NCBI GenBank assembly: GCA_021208135.1 | Contig: JAJOKB010000065.1 | Coordinates: forward strand, 1-41,228 | Source: Verrucomicrobiota bacterium | Lineage (GTDB): Bacteria; Verrucomicrobiota; Verrucomicrobiia; Opitutales; Oceanipulchritudinaceae | Length of the DNA stretch: 41,228 nucleotides | Direction: 5' to 3' | In this document: positions 20,480-30,508 of the stretch, in pieces | Position numbering within the stretch: position 1 is the stretch's first letter | Layout: each line of letters begins with the position of its first letter | The notes under the pieces: model-generated | The model's input: the letters and a program-made list of their open reading frames with translations, nothing else | What the model was told of the DNA's origin: nothing | Databases searched by the model: none | Translations under genes and position numbers: made by a program

Positions 20480-21044
20480 CCCATTCATTATCCAGTTGTG
20501 CCTGCAATGCGGTCATCGCGTTGCTCAGTCTGTTTCGGCACACAAAATAGGCAACCATAGCCGGAATACCTATAACCAGCCCGGTCGCGGTAGTGATCAG
20601 AGCCTCACCGATATCGCCAGCGAGCAGCTCGGGTTTGCCCATACCCCCAGCAGCAATCGTTTGAAATGCACTGATCATACCGCTGACGGTACCCAAAAGC
20701 CCCACCATTGGAGCCACCGTCGCGATCACATTGAGATATTGAATCCACTGCCCAACCTTGGTCTCTTCGGTCAATAAGGCCTCCTGAACTCTTTGCTCAA
20801 TCACGGCTTGAGTGAGGCCAGCAGATACAGCCTTTGATTTTGCGGCGCGCACCCGTTGATAGGCACTCGCTTCTCCTGAGGCCCCTGCATCTGTACGGTC
20901 ATCGCGGCAAATATTTGTGATCCTGCACAATTGCCAACAGTGAAACACCAGAAACAGCATCAGCATGGATAACGTACCCAAGGGCCACATGGCCCACCCT
21001 CCTTGACTGATAAGATCAAGTAAAGATGTTCTTTCAGTTGTCAT
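20406..21044 (-). CDS. exbB: MotA/TolQ/ExbB proton-channel protein
   Basis: ExbB-type subunits form the inner-membrane proton channel that powers TonB- or Tol-like machines together with ExbD/TolR. The 212 residues contain a first membrane helix (about 15-37, WPLGTLSMLMLFLVF), a cytoplasmic loop, a second helix (VIATVAPMVGLLGTVSGMI), the AFQTIAAGGMGKPELLAGDI segment and a third helix (ALITTATGLVIGIPAMVAYF). The conserved proline-glycine and threonine pattern of the family is present. The start overlaps the preceding gene by 11 nt. No exbD, tolR or tonB follows: the next gene is convergent and overlaps the last 74 nt. The terminal 22 residues are not conserved in character. Confidence 0.88.
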   Translation of the reverse strand: MTTERTSLLDLISQGGWAMWPLGTLSMLMLFLVFHCWQLCRITNICRDDRTDAGASGEASAYQRVRAAKSKAVSAGLTQAVIEQRVQEALLTEETKVGQWIQYLNVIATVAPMVGLLGTVSGMISAFQTIAAGGMGKPELLAGDIGEALITTATGLVIGIPAMVAYFVCRNRLSNAMTALQAQLDNEWVNCTEANTAPSSSVSRTHVQVACP

Positions 21045-21855
21045 TTTCGTTTTCCTCCAGTGTTTGATGATTCAATAAGTCCTCTATCTCAGCGTGTAAG
21101 CCCCGCTGCCGCGAGCGGGCACTGATATGTAATGCCAATTCAAGTAATTCCCGCATCCAGGGTATACCCCGCCCCACTCCGAGAAAAATGGGTCTTTGCA
21201 ATAGCTCCAGAGCGGGCAGGATCTGCCCATCATCGTAGTAGTGTTTTGCTACAATATACCAGGGTAATCCATGACTGCAGAATCCGCTATGACTTTGCAG
21301 ATATGCACGGGCAGATATCAACGCTTCTTGATGCAAACCGGCATAGACCATACTTTCCAGAATGGCATAGCGCAGGGGAATTAAGAGATTTTGCTGCTGG
21401 GTAGGAAGATACCGCTCCAGCAAGCGGGCATAACCAAGAGCTTGCCAGTATTCCCCGCGCTCCACCAAAAGAGGAATATGCTCTGCAAAAAAACTCCATT
21501 CCTGAATGCCCAGCCAAGGCATAAACATCTGCCTTGAATTCCAGTACACATGAAAGCAATCAACTCCAGACCTAGCCTCTTTGTCATCAGACGACATAAG
21601 TTTATTGGCGATCTTCGTTCGCCATTGCTGCCCGGGTAACTGAATTTGCAAAACTTCATCAGGCCGGAACAGCAACCCAATCTCTTGACCACTGTCAACC
21701 CGCAGCAAATGGAGATGCCCATCTTCAATGCCTTGCAAACGACCCCGCCATACCCTGCCATTGGTCAATCCAATAACAGCCTCCCCGGCCAGATCGCTTT
21801 GCAGAGCTGGAATGCCACCCAGCAATGTGGTCGCCAGTATTGCCAACATTGTCAC
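21034..21855 (-). CDS. Exported protein of unknown function, TPR-like helices
   Basis: I do not recognise a family. The 273 residues begin with a probable signal peptide (MTMLAILATTLLGGIPALQS). A small beta-rich segment follows (AVIGLTNGRVWRGRLQGIED, then GLLFRPDEVLQIQLPG), resembling an SH3- or Sm-like fold. The rest is helical with TPR-like spacing (YWQALGYARLLERYLPTQQ, LHQEALISARAYLQSH). It overlaps the upstream TPR gene by 4 nt and exbB by 11 nt, so the three are probably translated as one unit. The likely location is the periplasm or periplasmic membrane face, working with the TPR protein and the ExbB channel. Confidence 0.7.
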   Translation of the reverse strand: MTMLAILATTLLGGIPALQSDLAGEAVIGLTNGRVWRGRLQGIEDGHLHLLRVDSGQEIGLLFRPDEVLQIQLPGQQWRTKIANKLMSSDDKEARSGVDCFHVYWNSRQMFMPWLGIQEWSFFAEHIPLLVERGEYWQALGYARLLERYLPTQQQNLLIPLRYAILESMVYAGLHQEALISARAYLQSHSGFCSHGLPWYIVAKHYYDDGQILPALELLQRPIFLGVGRGIPWMRELLELALHISARSRQRGLHAEIEDLLNHQTLEENENDN

Positions 21856-24546
21856 ACCTCTCTCTCCACTAGTTGCATTTCAAGTTCATGCTTAGCCTGA
21901 AGTGCCCTTTGCACCAAATCCGTCTGCGCCCTGTGCATCGTCAACAAGCGCTCGAGATTCGCCAGCGCGATGATGTATTCACCTTTAAGCACATGTACTG
22001 TCGCACTCTCCCAAAGTGCTTCCGCGTGCATTCGACCACGCGCAAGCCTGTTGCCAAGCACTGCTTCCAGATAGTCAAAGCAACCTGATATTCTTTCCGC
22101 ACTTTGAATAACCGCGCCAGATGAAGGCGGGCAGCAGGCTCTCTGGGGTGCATCGGAAAACCTTTTACCAATGCTTCCCAATAGTACAGGGCAGCATCAA
22201 CATCACCTTGCCCCAAGGACAATTCAGCCAAACCATACAGTGCATCCCCCTGCGTGATGGGCGATGTCAAATTACAATCCACGATCGCTTGTAATGCGCC
22301 TTCATCCGACTCGAAATTCAATCCCGCCATGGATTGCCACACCGCTGCCCTGATATCGATTTGCCCTGCTGGTAATTGCCGTAATTCCTGCACCCAATGA
22401 TGGTTTGGATCCCAATGGCGATCCAAACCTGCCGAGATGGCTTTGAACAATAAGATCCGGCTCGCAGGCAAATAACGTTCTTGCGCCATAGCCGAGGTTA
22501 ATTCGGTGTGCAGCCAACGTTGATATCCAGTGGGGTCCGTCGTGAAAAGTCTGCGATACAAGCGGGTTCCCAAGGCTAACAATTCAGTTGTGTCTCCGCT
22601 GCCCGCACAATTCGCCAACAACTGCCAACCCGCAACAAATTGAGCCCAGGCTTCATCAAATCTATGCTCGATGGCAAAGGACTCCACTTGCTGTTGAATC
22701 GCTTCCGCGCTGCGCCCCAATCGGTGCTCGGAGGCCAGCAACACATAACGGGTAAAATGAGCTCGCAGCTCGGTCCAATTTTCCAGGGCCCGATAAATTC
22801 GACCACTTGAAAGGCCGCATGTGTGAACAACACCCCGCGTTCCGGTTCAATGCTCTTAAAATGGTCCAGCGCAATCGCCCACCGGCCAACCTCCTGGTTA
22901 AGCTCCCCAGCCAGCACGTGGGTTTCTGCGATCAATGGATGATCGTTGTAGTGGTTAATGAATTCAGCACAATCGCGCAGGGCGCCTCGACTGTCACTGA
23001 CCGCTCGCAAGCAGCGCGCACGGTGATAGAGCGCCGGCGCTCTCTGCGGATGATCCATTGGCAAATTAGTTACTAAAGGAGAAAGGATAGCCAGCGCACG
23101 CTGATGCTCGTCGCCTTCCATCCATGCCAACGCCTCCCAAAGTTGAGCCAACTCCACTATGTTGAATTGAGATGGTATTTCAGCACTGCGTTGAAAAAAC
23201 GGCAAAGCATCCTGCCATCGCCCGGTACTCAGCAAGATCATGCCACGACTGAATTCCCAAAATGCCAGTAGCGGATGCTCGGCAAAGTCCTCAATCAAAT
23301 GAGCCAATAATGAGAGCGCAGCAGCTGTTCGACCTTGACTGTGCAGTGCATCGGCAGCAGTGAACAGCACGGCAGGCAGTTGCGCCGAATTGGGGTACGA
23401 AGCACGGTATTGTTGCACTGCGCTTTCCAGCAATTCCCAGTCTTTTCGCGCATGTAATGCCAATATCCAGCGGTAATGGGCATCTGCTCGCAATTCCTCA
23501 CATATGGCTGCATCTGTTGACAATAGTTGCCAAATAAATCCAGCCTCGTACCAACGACGATTCACAAAGGCTGCCTGACCACGCATCATTTGCAAGCGAG
23601 CATCGAAATCGACCTGCGCTGACAACCACGACACCTGCTGCTCAAGCCGTCCCAGTCTATTTTGATGCAACTGCTGCCAAGGCATACTATCTTGACGGGT
23701 AGATCCGATCCCCGACTCCCGTCGCTGCAATCGACTGTGCCAATCCTCGCGCTGGCGCAAGGCCCCAATCAACATGCGTTCCCTGTCCGGTAAACTTCGC
23801 AATAACTGCCAAGCCAACTGTGCGTCTCCATCGCGCAACATCTGTTCCGCAGCCAATAACCAATAGCGACTCCATGCTATAGGTTCAGCCATCTGCATGG
23901 GATCGGGAAACAGTTGCCAAATTTCCCATAATTGCTCTGTCCGGTGTTCGCTGATCTGCCAACGCAAGCTGCGTAAACCAGCTTCTTCCCGCAATTGCTG
24001 CGTCGCCCCTGCGGTAACAACAGGCAAAGCAGTGTTCAACGCATCATCCATATTGCCAGCCATCGCATGTAGGTCAGCCATCCGTAACTTTGCCAGATCA
24101 ACCACAGCCGGACGATCCATCACTGTTTGCAGATAGGCTTCCCAGGCTTGGATGGCCAACTCAAACTCTGTAAGCTGCTCCAATGATTGCGCATAGCCAT
24201 AAAGCACCATCCGCCGAACTCCCATCGGCTTCGTAAAGCGCTCCATCCAGCTTTCAAATGCTTGTTGGGCTCGCTGCCACTCGCTCGACGCCAGTGCAGC
24301 CCACCCCAGTCGCGCAAGCCAACCGTTTTGCACCTCAGGTTGCAGAAATTCCGGCTCCTCTCCGAAGACTTGCTCGAACGTTTCCATCAACGCATAGGCC
24401 TCCTGCCAAGCACCTCGATCAAAGGCGTTCAACACTCTCGCAAGCGATACTTCAAGCGTAGCTCCACACACTGAAATTACCCCTGCAAACACCATCGTTA
24501 TCCACGCCCCCAAACAACGTAACCCTGTTGACTTTGCAGCACTCAT
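21852..24546 (-). CDS. Long exported TPR protein (two frameshifts)
   Basis: The repaired product is about 898 residues: a signal peptide (AWITMVFAGVISVCG) followed by TPR-like units throughout, such as AQQAFESWMERF, ALSLLAHLIEDFAEHPLLAF, ALPFFQRSAEIP and LYYWEALVKGFPMHP. The frame changes near 22793, where one extra T joins EFYRALENWTELRAHF, and near 22079, where one extra G continues into YLEAVLGNRLARGRMHAEAL. The segments are 24546 to about 22793, about 22793 to 22079, and about 22079 to 21852. No catalytic motif is seen. It is the first gene of a three-gene unit ending in exbB, so it probably acts as a periplasmic partner of that proton-driven complex. Confidence 0.78.
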
Positions 24547-24563
24547 CTCGCCCCCTACCCCTT

Positions 24564-25262
24564 CTACACCATACCAGCTTCACTGAAACTGTAGTATCCC
24601 TTGCCTTGCGGATCCGCATTGCTTTCCCCCACGATAATGTGATCCAGTAGGTCGATCTGCAGTACTTCCGCCGATTGCCTCAATTGCCGGGTCACACGAA
24701 TATCAGCCGAACTGGGAGCAGGATCACCACTCGGGTGATTATGAACGCAGATGATCGCAGAGGCCGCTGTCCTTATCGCCTCACGATACACTTCCCGAGG
24801 ATGGACCAAACTCGCATTCGCTGTCCCGCTGGTCACTTCCGACAAACGCAATAAACGATGTTTTCGATTCAGTGGAAGTACCCAGAACTTTTCCACTTCC
24901 AAACCCACCACTATCGGTTGCATGTATCGAAAAACCGCCAGCGCTTCGTTTAAAACCGGCTTCTCCGTCAAATCCCTTTGCAAAACTCTTCTCGCGATCT
25001 CCATCACGGCCAGCAGTTGCAAGGATTTAACGCGGCCTATCCCCCGAATCTCACACAAATCTTCAGCTCGTAAATTGAGCATCCCATTCAGACTTCCTGC
25101 CCGCCGCAACAGACTCTTTGACACACTCATCACATCCTTGCCACTCGTGCCACTGCGCACCAACATCGCCAATAACTCCGCATCGCCCAACGCTTGCGCT
25201 CCCACCCGTTCCATCCGCTCCTGCGGCCGTTCATAACTTTGATCCTCTCCAGATTTTGCCAT
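24564..25262 (-). CDS. radC: RadC family JAB-domain protein
   Basis: RadC proteins combine a UPF0758 helix-hairpin-helix region with a JAB/MPN metal domain; their true function is unsettled despite the DNA-repair name. The N-terminal half has RPQERMERVGAQALGDAELLA and the hairpin LCEIRGIGRVKSLQL. The C-terminal JAMM metal site is complete: HNHPSGDPAPSSAD with an upstream glutamate in the VHPREVYREA segment. The longer start at 25277 is possible, but a perfect -10 box at 25291-25296 would then leave almost no leader, so the ATG at 25262 (MAKSGEDQSYERP) is preferred. It precedes the exported TPR gene by 17 nt on the same strand, which may be coincidental. Confidence 0.92.
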   Translation of the reverse strand: MAKSGEDQSYERPQERMERVGAQALGDAELLAMLVRSGTSGKDVMSVSKSLLRRAGSLNGMLNLRAEDLCEIRGIGRVKSLQLLAVMEIARRVLQRDLTEKPVLNEALAVFRYMQPIVVGLEVEKFWVLPLNRKHRLLRLSEVTSGTANASLVHPREVYREAIRTAASAIICVHNHPSGDPAPSSADIRVTRQLRQSAEVLQIDLLDHIIVGESNADPQGKGYYSFSEAGMV

Positions 25263-25290
25263 AATCTCACTAATCATTTTAGCGTTCTTT

Positions 25291-25296
25291 ATTATA
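25291..25296 (-). promoter_or_regulatory. Probable -10 box of radC
   Basis: A perfect TATAAT lies on the minus strand 29 nt upstream of the preferred radC ATG. The position of the -35 region (around 25313-25318) has no good match. The 13-mer palindrome TTTTCATTGAAAA at 25318-25330 covers this area and could be an operator for radC or rlmN. Confidence 0.4.
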
Positions 25297-25446
25297 AGCT
25301 ACTTAAAGGCAAGTTATTTTTCATTGAAAATGGTATACAGGTGCAGGCGGGCCTAACTCAGGAGAGGCAGCAGCGGTAAAAATTAGGTACTTAGGGTGGC
25401 AGGTTGCTGGTTGACAGGAGAGATGAAGCGCCCGTGAATAGGGTGG

Positions 25447-26559
25447 ATGCGATTTCAACCCAGCAAGCCGAGTATCTATGGAGAAACTCTGACCAGTTTG
25501 ACGGAGTTGTTGAGAGAATGGGGAGAGCCTGGATTTCGTGCCCGGCAAATATTGGATTGGTTATACCGCAAGCGCGTGACGACGTTTGAAGAGATGGCCA
25601 ATTTGCCAGTGAAGCTGCGTGCACGCCTGGAGGGCCATTTTTGTTTATTGCCCAACACAAGATTGCTGGTGAAGCAGGCGAATGACATCACGGAAAAGCT
25701 GTTGTTGCAGCAGGAAGATCAACGATTGATCGAGACCGTGTTGATCAGTTACCCGCAAAAGGGCGTTGGTCAGGAAGATTCGCGGCGCACGATTTGTGTT
25801 TCGAGCCAAGTGGGCTGTGCTTATGGGTGTAAGTTTTGCGCGTCTGGGCTGGCTGGCTGGAAGCGTGATTTATCGGCTGCCGAAATTGTCGCGCAATATT
25901 TGCACATTATTCGACTGGAGGAGGGGCGCGGGCGGGCGGATCCACAATCGGAAGTAGTTCCATTTGATAACGTGGTTTATATGGGGATGGGTGAACCGCT
26001 GGCCAATTGTGATGCTGTTCTTAGGTCGATTCATATTTTGAATGCCGACTGGGGACTGCGATTTGGCGCGCGCCGCATAACTGTCTCTACATCAGGACTG
26101 GTGCCGGAGATTCGTCGATTGGCAGAAGACCCGATTCAATTCCGATTAGCCATCAGCTTACACGGAGCTACGAATGAAGTGCGGCAGCAAATCATGCCCA
26201 TTAACCGCAAGTATCCTTTGGAGGAGCTGTTGCCAGCGGCAGAATACTTTGCACAAAAGCACGGGCGCATGCTAACCCTGGAATTCATTTTGATTGAACA
26301 GGTGAATGACACCTTTGAACAGGCAACAGAGTTAGCTAAAATTGCCCGTCGATTGCATGCCCACGTGAATCTGATTCCGTACAACAAGGTGGAAGGTTTG
26401 CCATGGATTCGACCTGGATTGGGCAGACAAAAAGCATTTGCCAAGGTTTTGGCCGACGAAAACGTCTCATTTACCATCCGCAAGGAAAAAGGCCACGATA
26501 TTGATGCTGCCTGCGGCCAACTCAGGCTAAAGACGGAGGCAGAACTGCTGGTGGACTGA
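25447..26559 (+). CDS. rlmN: Dual-specificity 23S rRNA/tRNA methyltransferase RlmN
   Basis: RlmN is a radical SAM enzyme that methylates C2 of adenosine 2503 in 23S rRNA and A37 in some tRNAs. The 370-residue frame is intact. The radical SAM cysteines are at 124, 128 and 131 (CAYGCKFCASG). GMGEPLAN binds SAM, SLHGATNEVRQQIMPINRKYP is a strong family signature, and the second catalytic cysteine lies in DIDAACGQLR near residue 356. The N-terminal helical domain (RQILDWLYRKRVTTFEEM) is also present. The ATG at 25447 has GGGTGG just upstream. The gene is divergent from radC. Confidence 0.96.
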   Translation: MRFQPSKPSIYGETLTSLTELLREWGEPGFRARQILDWLYRKRVTTFEEMANLPVKLRARLEGHFCLLPNTRLLVKQANDITEKLLLQQEDQRLIETVLISYPQKGVGQEDSRRTICVSSQVGCAYGCKFCASGLAGWKRDLSAAEIVAQYLHIIRLEEGRGRADPQSEVVPFDNVVYMGMGEPLANCDAVLRSIHILNADWGLRFGARRITVSTSGLVPEIRRLAEDPIQFRLAISLHGATNEVRQQIMPINRKYPLEELLPAAEYFAQKHGRMLTLEFILIEQVNDTFEQATELAKIARRLHAHVNLIPYNKVEGLPWIRPGLGRQKAFAKVLADENVSFTIRKEKGHDIDAACGQLRLKTEAELLVD

Positions 26560-26697
26560 CGCTATCCTGGTTTTCAAGAGTGCGATCATCACACTCGACT
26601 GGAATTTTGCAGTTGCCTACTATTGACTTTCGCGGGTGATTGAGCAGCGTTATGCCCTTTGGTAACCAAAATATTATGCGAAACTCCATGTTCCAGT

Positions 26698-27072
26698 ATG
26701 AATAGTGATTCCGATACGGTAGAAGTCGAAGGTAAAATAGTGGCAGTATTGCCCGGCACGATGTTCCGGGTTGAACTTCCCAACGGGCATCAGGTTCTGG
26801 CTCATATTTCGGGCAAGCTACGCAAACACTTCATCCGTATTACCGTTGGTGACATGGTAAAAATGGAAATGACGCCCAAGGATATAGATAAAGCACGCAT
26901 CACCTACCGATTGCGCAATGCGAGCGAAGTAAGGCGTACCCCAATCCGCAGTTTTGGCCTCGCCGGAATTAATCCGCAGGACCACATCAAGCGAACCACT
27001 GCGACATGGACAAGCTGCAAGAGATCATGGCGTGGAAACGCCAGGAAATCGCCGCGCGCACAAGACCGGTAA
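26698..27072 (+). CDS. infA: Translation initiation factor IF-1 (unusual C-terminal reading)
   Basis: IF-1 binds the 30S A site during initiation. The OB-fold is clear: [50 protein letters not shown] and ARITYRLRN. The ATG at 26698 is chosen because family proteins begin just before this segment; the open frame from 26659 adds an unrelated leader. The body of about 70 residues matches, but the frame then continues to 27072, giving 125 codons and overlapping trpC by 67 nt. One frame over, there is a stop at 26970-26972 that would give about 91 residues and a normal 33-nt gap before trpC. A single-base error near 26915-26930 is therefore likely. Confidence 0.88.
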   Translation: MNSDSDTVEVEGKIVAVLPGTMFRVELPNGHQVLAHISGKLRKHFIRITVGDMVKMEMTPKDIDKARITYRLRNASEVRRTPIRSFGLAGINPQDHIKRTTATWTSCKRSWRGNARKSPRAQDR

Positions 27073-27800
27073 AAGATCATGAACTCGAGCGCCATGCATC
27101 GATCAAACGTCATGGTCTGAGTTTCGCCGAGGCTCTGAAGCGCGATGAAGGCTTGGCTGTGATCGCAGAAATCAAGCGGCGATCACCAGCAGCAGGAGCC
27201 ATCGCGGAATTGACCGTAGCCTCTGAGCAAGCAAGAAAATACTACAATAGCGGCGCAGATGCCATGTCCATTCTCACGGATGAAAAGTACTTTGGCGGTA
27301 CCATTAAGGATCTTTGGGAAGTGAACGACTTGTTGGCCAACCGCACCAATGCCACTCCGACTTTGCGCAAGGATTTCTTTGTCCATCCTATTCAAGTTCT
27401 GGAAGCGGCGGAAGCAGGAGCCAGAGCTATACTAATCATTGTGAGGGCATTAACTGACGATGAGATGGCGCAACTCCGCGATGCAGCTGCATTGGCAGGC
27501 ATGGACGCATTGTTTGAAATCCACGCCGAGGATGAACTCGAACGCGCAGTGGAAGCTGGAGCACAGATCATTGGCGTCAACAATCGTGATCTGGCTCGCT
27601 TTGTAACTGACCTGAGTTATTCCGAGCGCTTGATTCCACTCATGCCCTCACACTGTATTGCTGTCAGTGAAAGCGGAATAAAGACCCTCGATGATGCGGC
27701 TCGTGTATATCAGGCGGGAGCAGATGCGGTGTTGATCGGCGAAACCCTGATGAAAATGGCAAACCCGGAATCCTTCATCCGGGGATTACACGACTTGTGA
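27006..27800 (+). CDS. trpC: Indole-3-glycerol phosphate synthase
   Basis: TrpC closes the indole ring in tryptophan biosynthesis, converting carboxyphenylamino-deoxyribulose phosphate to indole glycerol phosphate. The 264-residue (beta/alpha)8 barrel is intact. Conserved pieces are [13 protein letters not shown] with the catalytic lysine, [23 protein letters not shown] with the second lysine, [12 protein letters not shown], and the phosphate-binding end AVSESGIKT and [12 protein letters not shown]. No other trp gene is nearby. The stop overlaps the rsmA GTG start by 4 nt. Confidence 0.95.
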   Translation: MDKLQEIMAWKRQEIAARTRPVKDHELERHASIKRHGLSFAEALKRDEGLAVIAEIKRRSPAAGAIAELTVASEQARKYYNSGADAMSILTDEKYFGGTIKDLWEVNDLLANRTNATPTLRKDFFVHPIQVLEAAEAGARAILIIVRALTDDEMAQLRDAAALAGMDALFEIHAEDELERAVEAGAQIIGVNNRDLARFVTDLSYSERLIPLMPSHCIAVSESGIKTLDDAARVYQAGADAVLIGETLMKMANPESFIRGLHDL

Positions 27801-28635
27801 ATCCACCGAAGCCGTTGACACCTACTGCTACCAGGCAGTTATTAGAGCAGTTGCAACACCGCCCAAGGCAACCTCTGGGACAGAATTTTTTGGTGGATGC
27901 CAATATTGTCAGGAAATCCATTGACTTAGCGCATCTCTCTGAGGGTGAAACCGTAGTAGAGGTGGGGCCCGGTTTGGGTACCTTAACAAGCGCACTCACA
28001 GAAGCTGGCGCAAGTGTGTATGCGGTGGAGTTAGATCCAGTATTAGCTGAGCATATCAGACAGCAGTTTGGCAGTAGTGTTGATCTGTGCGTGGGCGATG
28101 CAGTGCAATTTCCTCGGGGAAACCTAAAGACTGAGCAGAACCGTGCATTGTCTGAATTTAAAGTAGTGGCCAACCTGCCGTATGCGATAACGAGTCCATG
28201 GATAGAGGCAATATTGCAGGGCCCTTTACCCAAACGCATGGTGCTGATGATGCAAAAAGAGGCCGCCGACCGGCTTTTGGCACAGCCCGGTGGCAAACAC
28301 ATGGGAGCGGTTTCCATTTTTCTCCAGGCCGCGTACCACGCCGACGGCAGACATACGGTTGCCAGGCAGTGTTTTTTCCGGTTCCGGGGGTAGACTCGAT
28401 TCTTTTGGTGCTTCAGCGCAAAATCAGTCCACAAATCTTTCCTGATGCCACAAGAAGTGCCATTCGGAAAATTTTTACTCAACGCAGAAAACAACTGGGC
28501 GCTTTGTGCAAGGACAACGCGTTGATGTCTGAGTGGTTTCTGGAGTGCAAAAAACGCGGATGGGTCACTGACACCATCCGCGCTGAAGCTGTTCAATTGC
28601 AGGCTTGGTACCTGCTTGCTGAGGATTATTTCTGA
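27797..28635 (+). CDS. rsmA: 16S rRNA dimethyladenosine transferase RsmA/KsgA (frameshifted)
   Basis: RsmA dimethylates two adjacent adenosines near the 3' end of 16S rRNA. It starts with GTG 27797, overlapping trpC by 4 nt. QPLGQNFLVDANIVRKSIDL, the SAM-binding VVEVGPGLGTLTSAL, VYAVELDP, and the catalytic VVANLPYAITSPWI are all present. The frame changes in the T run near 28373-28378; joining gives CFFPVPGVDSILLVL, the usual VPPKVDSAVV-type site. The downstream helical domain (IRKIFTQRRKQLGALC) is in the second frame. The repaired length is about 279 residues. It overlaps the convergent mscS gene by 10 nt. Confidence 0.93.
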
Positions 28636-29436
28636 TACAAATGCACGTCGCGCTGCGGGAAAGGAATTGAAATCCCTTCGGCATCAAAACGTTTCTTCAC
28701 GTTTTCCGTGGTATCAAAAAAACACTCCCCAATAATCACTGGCATTAACCCAAGGCCGGACAATGAAATCCACACTGCTGTCATTGAGTTTGGACACGAC
28801 GATCTGACAGGCGGGTTCCGGCAGGACACGAGGATCTTTGGCAATAATATCGCGCAATACTTCCTTCACCTTGTCGATATTATCACTATAGCTAACTCCA
28901 AACACCATATCGACACGGCGCGTTGGATTAGCCGAGAAATTGGTAATCGTACCACCCATGATCGCAGAATTAGGCATCAGGATTTTTTTATTGTCAGGCG
29001 TGCGCATGACAGTAATCAGGATGCCAATCTCCTCGACGATACCAGCGGTTCCGCCTGCTTCGACGAAATCGCCAATTTTGAACGGCCTGAATAAAATGAT
29101 TAAAACGCCGGCGGCAAAATTGGCCAGGGACCCCTGAAGCGCCAAGCCAACGGCCAAACCGGCGGCACCGAGTATAGCGATAAAGGATGTGGTCTGTACA
29201 CCCAGTTTGGAAACCGCCGCAAGCACGACGACTACCATCAGGATGTAGTACAACAAACTGGAGAGAAATGTAATCAGTACGGCATCGATCTTGCGCGCTT
29301 CCATTACTCGGCGCAGTCCTTTGCTGATGTAGTTAACAATCCATTTGCCCACCAAAAAGATGAGCAGCGCATAAACAATGTTTAGCGCGTATAGGCTTAG
29401 GTAAGCCATTATAGTTTCGACGGTTTCCTCACTCAT
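28626..29436 (-). CDS. mscS: Small-conductance mechanosensitive channel (MscS family), frameshifted
   Basis: MscS channels open under membrane tension and release osmolytes on hypo-osmotic shock. Three N-terminal membrane helices end in the pore-lining TM3 (GLALQGSLANFAAGVLI), followed by the beta domain (FRPFKIGDFVEAGGTAGIVE, then MPNSAIMGGTITNFS) and the alpha/beta C-terminal domain. The frame changes in the seven-nucleotide T run (minus strand) near 28715-28721. One T fewer joins WVNASDYWGVFF to DTTENVKKRFDAEGISIPFP, a conserved MscS ending. The repaired length is about 270 residues, typical of the short MscS type. It lies 1 nt after the DUF481 gene, so the two may be an envelope-stress pair. 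Confidence 0.93.
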
Positions 29437-29437
29437 A

Positions 29438-30508
29438 TTAATCCCAAGTTAGTATTAGGCGGAGATAGTAAGTGGTATCGAGTTTCTTGCGACCAGGAGA
29501 CGGGCGGGAATTGTAATCATTGGCAACGCCCACGCGCAACACCCAGAAGTCAGAGGCACCCAAGGGCATTTCCACACCGGAATCATGCTTGAGCAGAAAA
29601 TCGCCAAAATCATCAAATGCGGGAGTATATGCCAATGTACTCGATAATCTACCCCAATCGGCAAAACGCCAATTGAACTTCAGGCCCACATCCAAACCAA
29701 TGTCATCGTCACTTTCGCGACCGGGAGTACGATAATCCTCGTAGCGATAGCTCAAACCGAGGTTACCTTCCAGAGACATGCGTGGTTGATTGATAATCCG
29801 GTAGGTCAAACCAGCGCCGGAGGTACTGCGGAAATCGATGTCTTCAAAACGATCCCGTTCAAACTCTGTACGCACGTACCAACCCATTCTTTCGCTGAAA
29901 AAGTTGGTGTAGTTAGTGCCTAGAATTAATTCATCCTCATTGGTCACCCCACGATCTTTGCCACGCAAGTAACTGCCATAGAAGCGCAACCTATCAGTGG
30001 GACCTTCCAGAGTTGCACTGAAACGGAGGGCGTTTTTGAAGTTGCGGGTATTGCCATCGCGACCGGTGATATCGAGCCCGACACGATACTGCCAACTGCG
30101 CCGCAACTCATCCAGTTCCTTTTGTCGGGCAACTTCCAGGGGATCGGTCTGTCCGGGACGCCAGGATGTTTGTACGGCCTGCAAGCCAGTGGTACGCACC
30201 CCGCCAGTTGTATTCACAGCGAGTTCACCGCTGGAGGGTGCAGCGACCGGACCGGAAACAACTTCGCCAGTATTTAAGCGCAAAAACATGGGTTGCGCCG
30301 TTTCCAAACGAACCACTTCAGTCTGCCGGATCTTCAAATCGCCGGCAAATGGTGTGGTCATGGTAATCACGCCATTATCAATTCCGGTGATTGTTCCGGT
30401 AATGCGCGAACCGTCACGTGTTTCAACCACGTCTGCCGCAGAAAGCACAGCGGCGGCAAACAGGATAAAGGACAATAGAGGTTTTATTAGTTTCACTCTC
30501 TTACCCAA
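29438..30508 (-). CDS. DUF481 outer-membrane protein
   Basis: The 356 residues begin with a signal peptide (PLLSFILFAAAVLSAADV). An N-terminal region of about 75 residues (ETRDGSRITGTITGIDNGVI) resembles a small beta domain common in these proteins. From about residue 140 come amphipathic strands with alternating aromatic residues: RVGLDITGRDGNTRNF, LRFYGSYLRGKDRGVTNEDE and a final YYLRLILTWD. This is the DUF481 pattern (YdiY-like, called salt-induced outer-membrane protein). The start shown is TTG 30508; GTG 30496 (MKLIKPLL) is an alternative that also leaves a good signal peptide. The function is unknown. It ends 1 nt before mscS. Confidence 0.8.
   Translation of the reverse strand: MGKRVKLIKPLLSFILFAAAVLSAADVVETRDGSRITGTITGIDNGVITMTTPFAGDLKIRQTEVVRLETAQPMFLRLNTGEVVSGPVAAPSSGELAVNTTGGVRTTGLQAVQTSWRPGQTDPLEVARQKELDELRRSWQYRVGLDITGRDGNTRNFKNALRFSATLEGPTDRLRFYGSYLRGKDRGVTNEDELILGTNYTNFFSERMGWYVRTEFERDRFEDIDFRSTSGAGLTYRIINQPRMSLEGNLGLSYRYEDYRTPGRESDDDIGLDVGLKFNWRFADWGRLSSTLAYTPAFDDFGDFLLKHDSGVEMPLGASDFWVLRVGVANDYNSRPSPGRKKLDTTYYLRLILTWD

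Noticed and set aside
20168..20488. A small protein gene on the minus strand at the exbB/M32 overlap
   Set aside because: It lies antisense to the conserved C-terminal half of the M32 peptidase and has no recognisable features; it is a shadow frame.
26578..26597. A terminator after rlmN
   Set aside because: GAGTG...CACTC can pair, but the stem is only 5 bp and no T tract follows.
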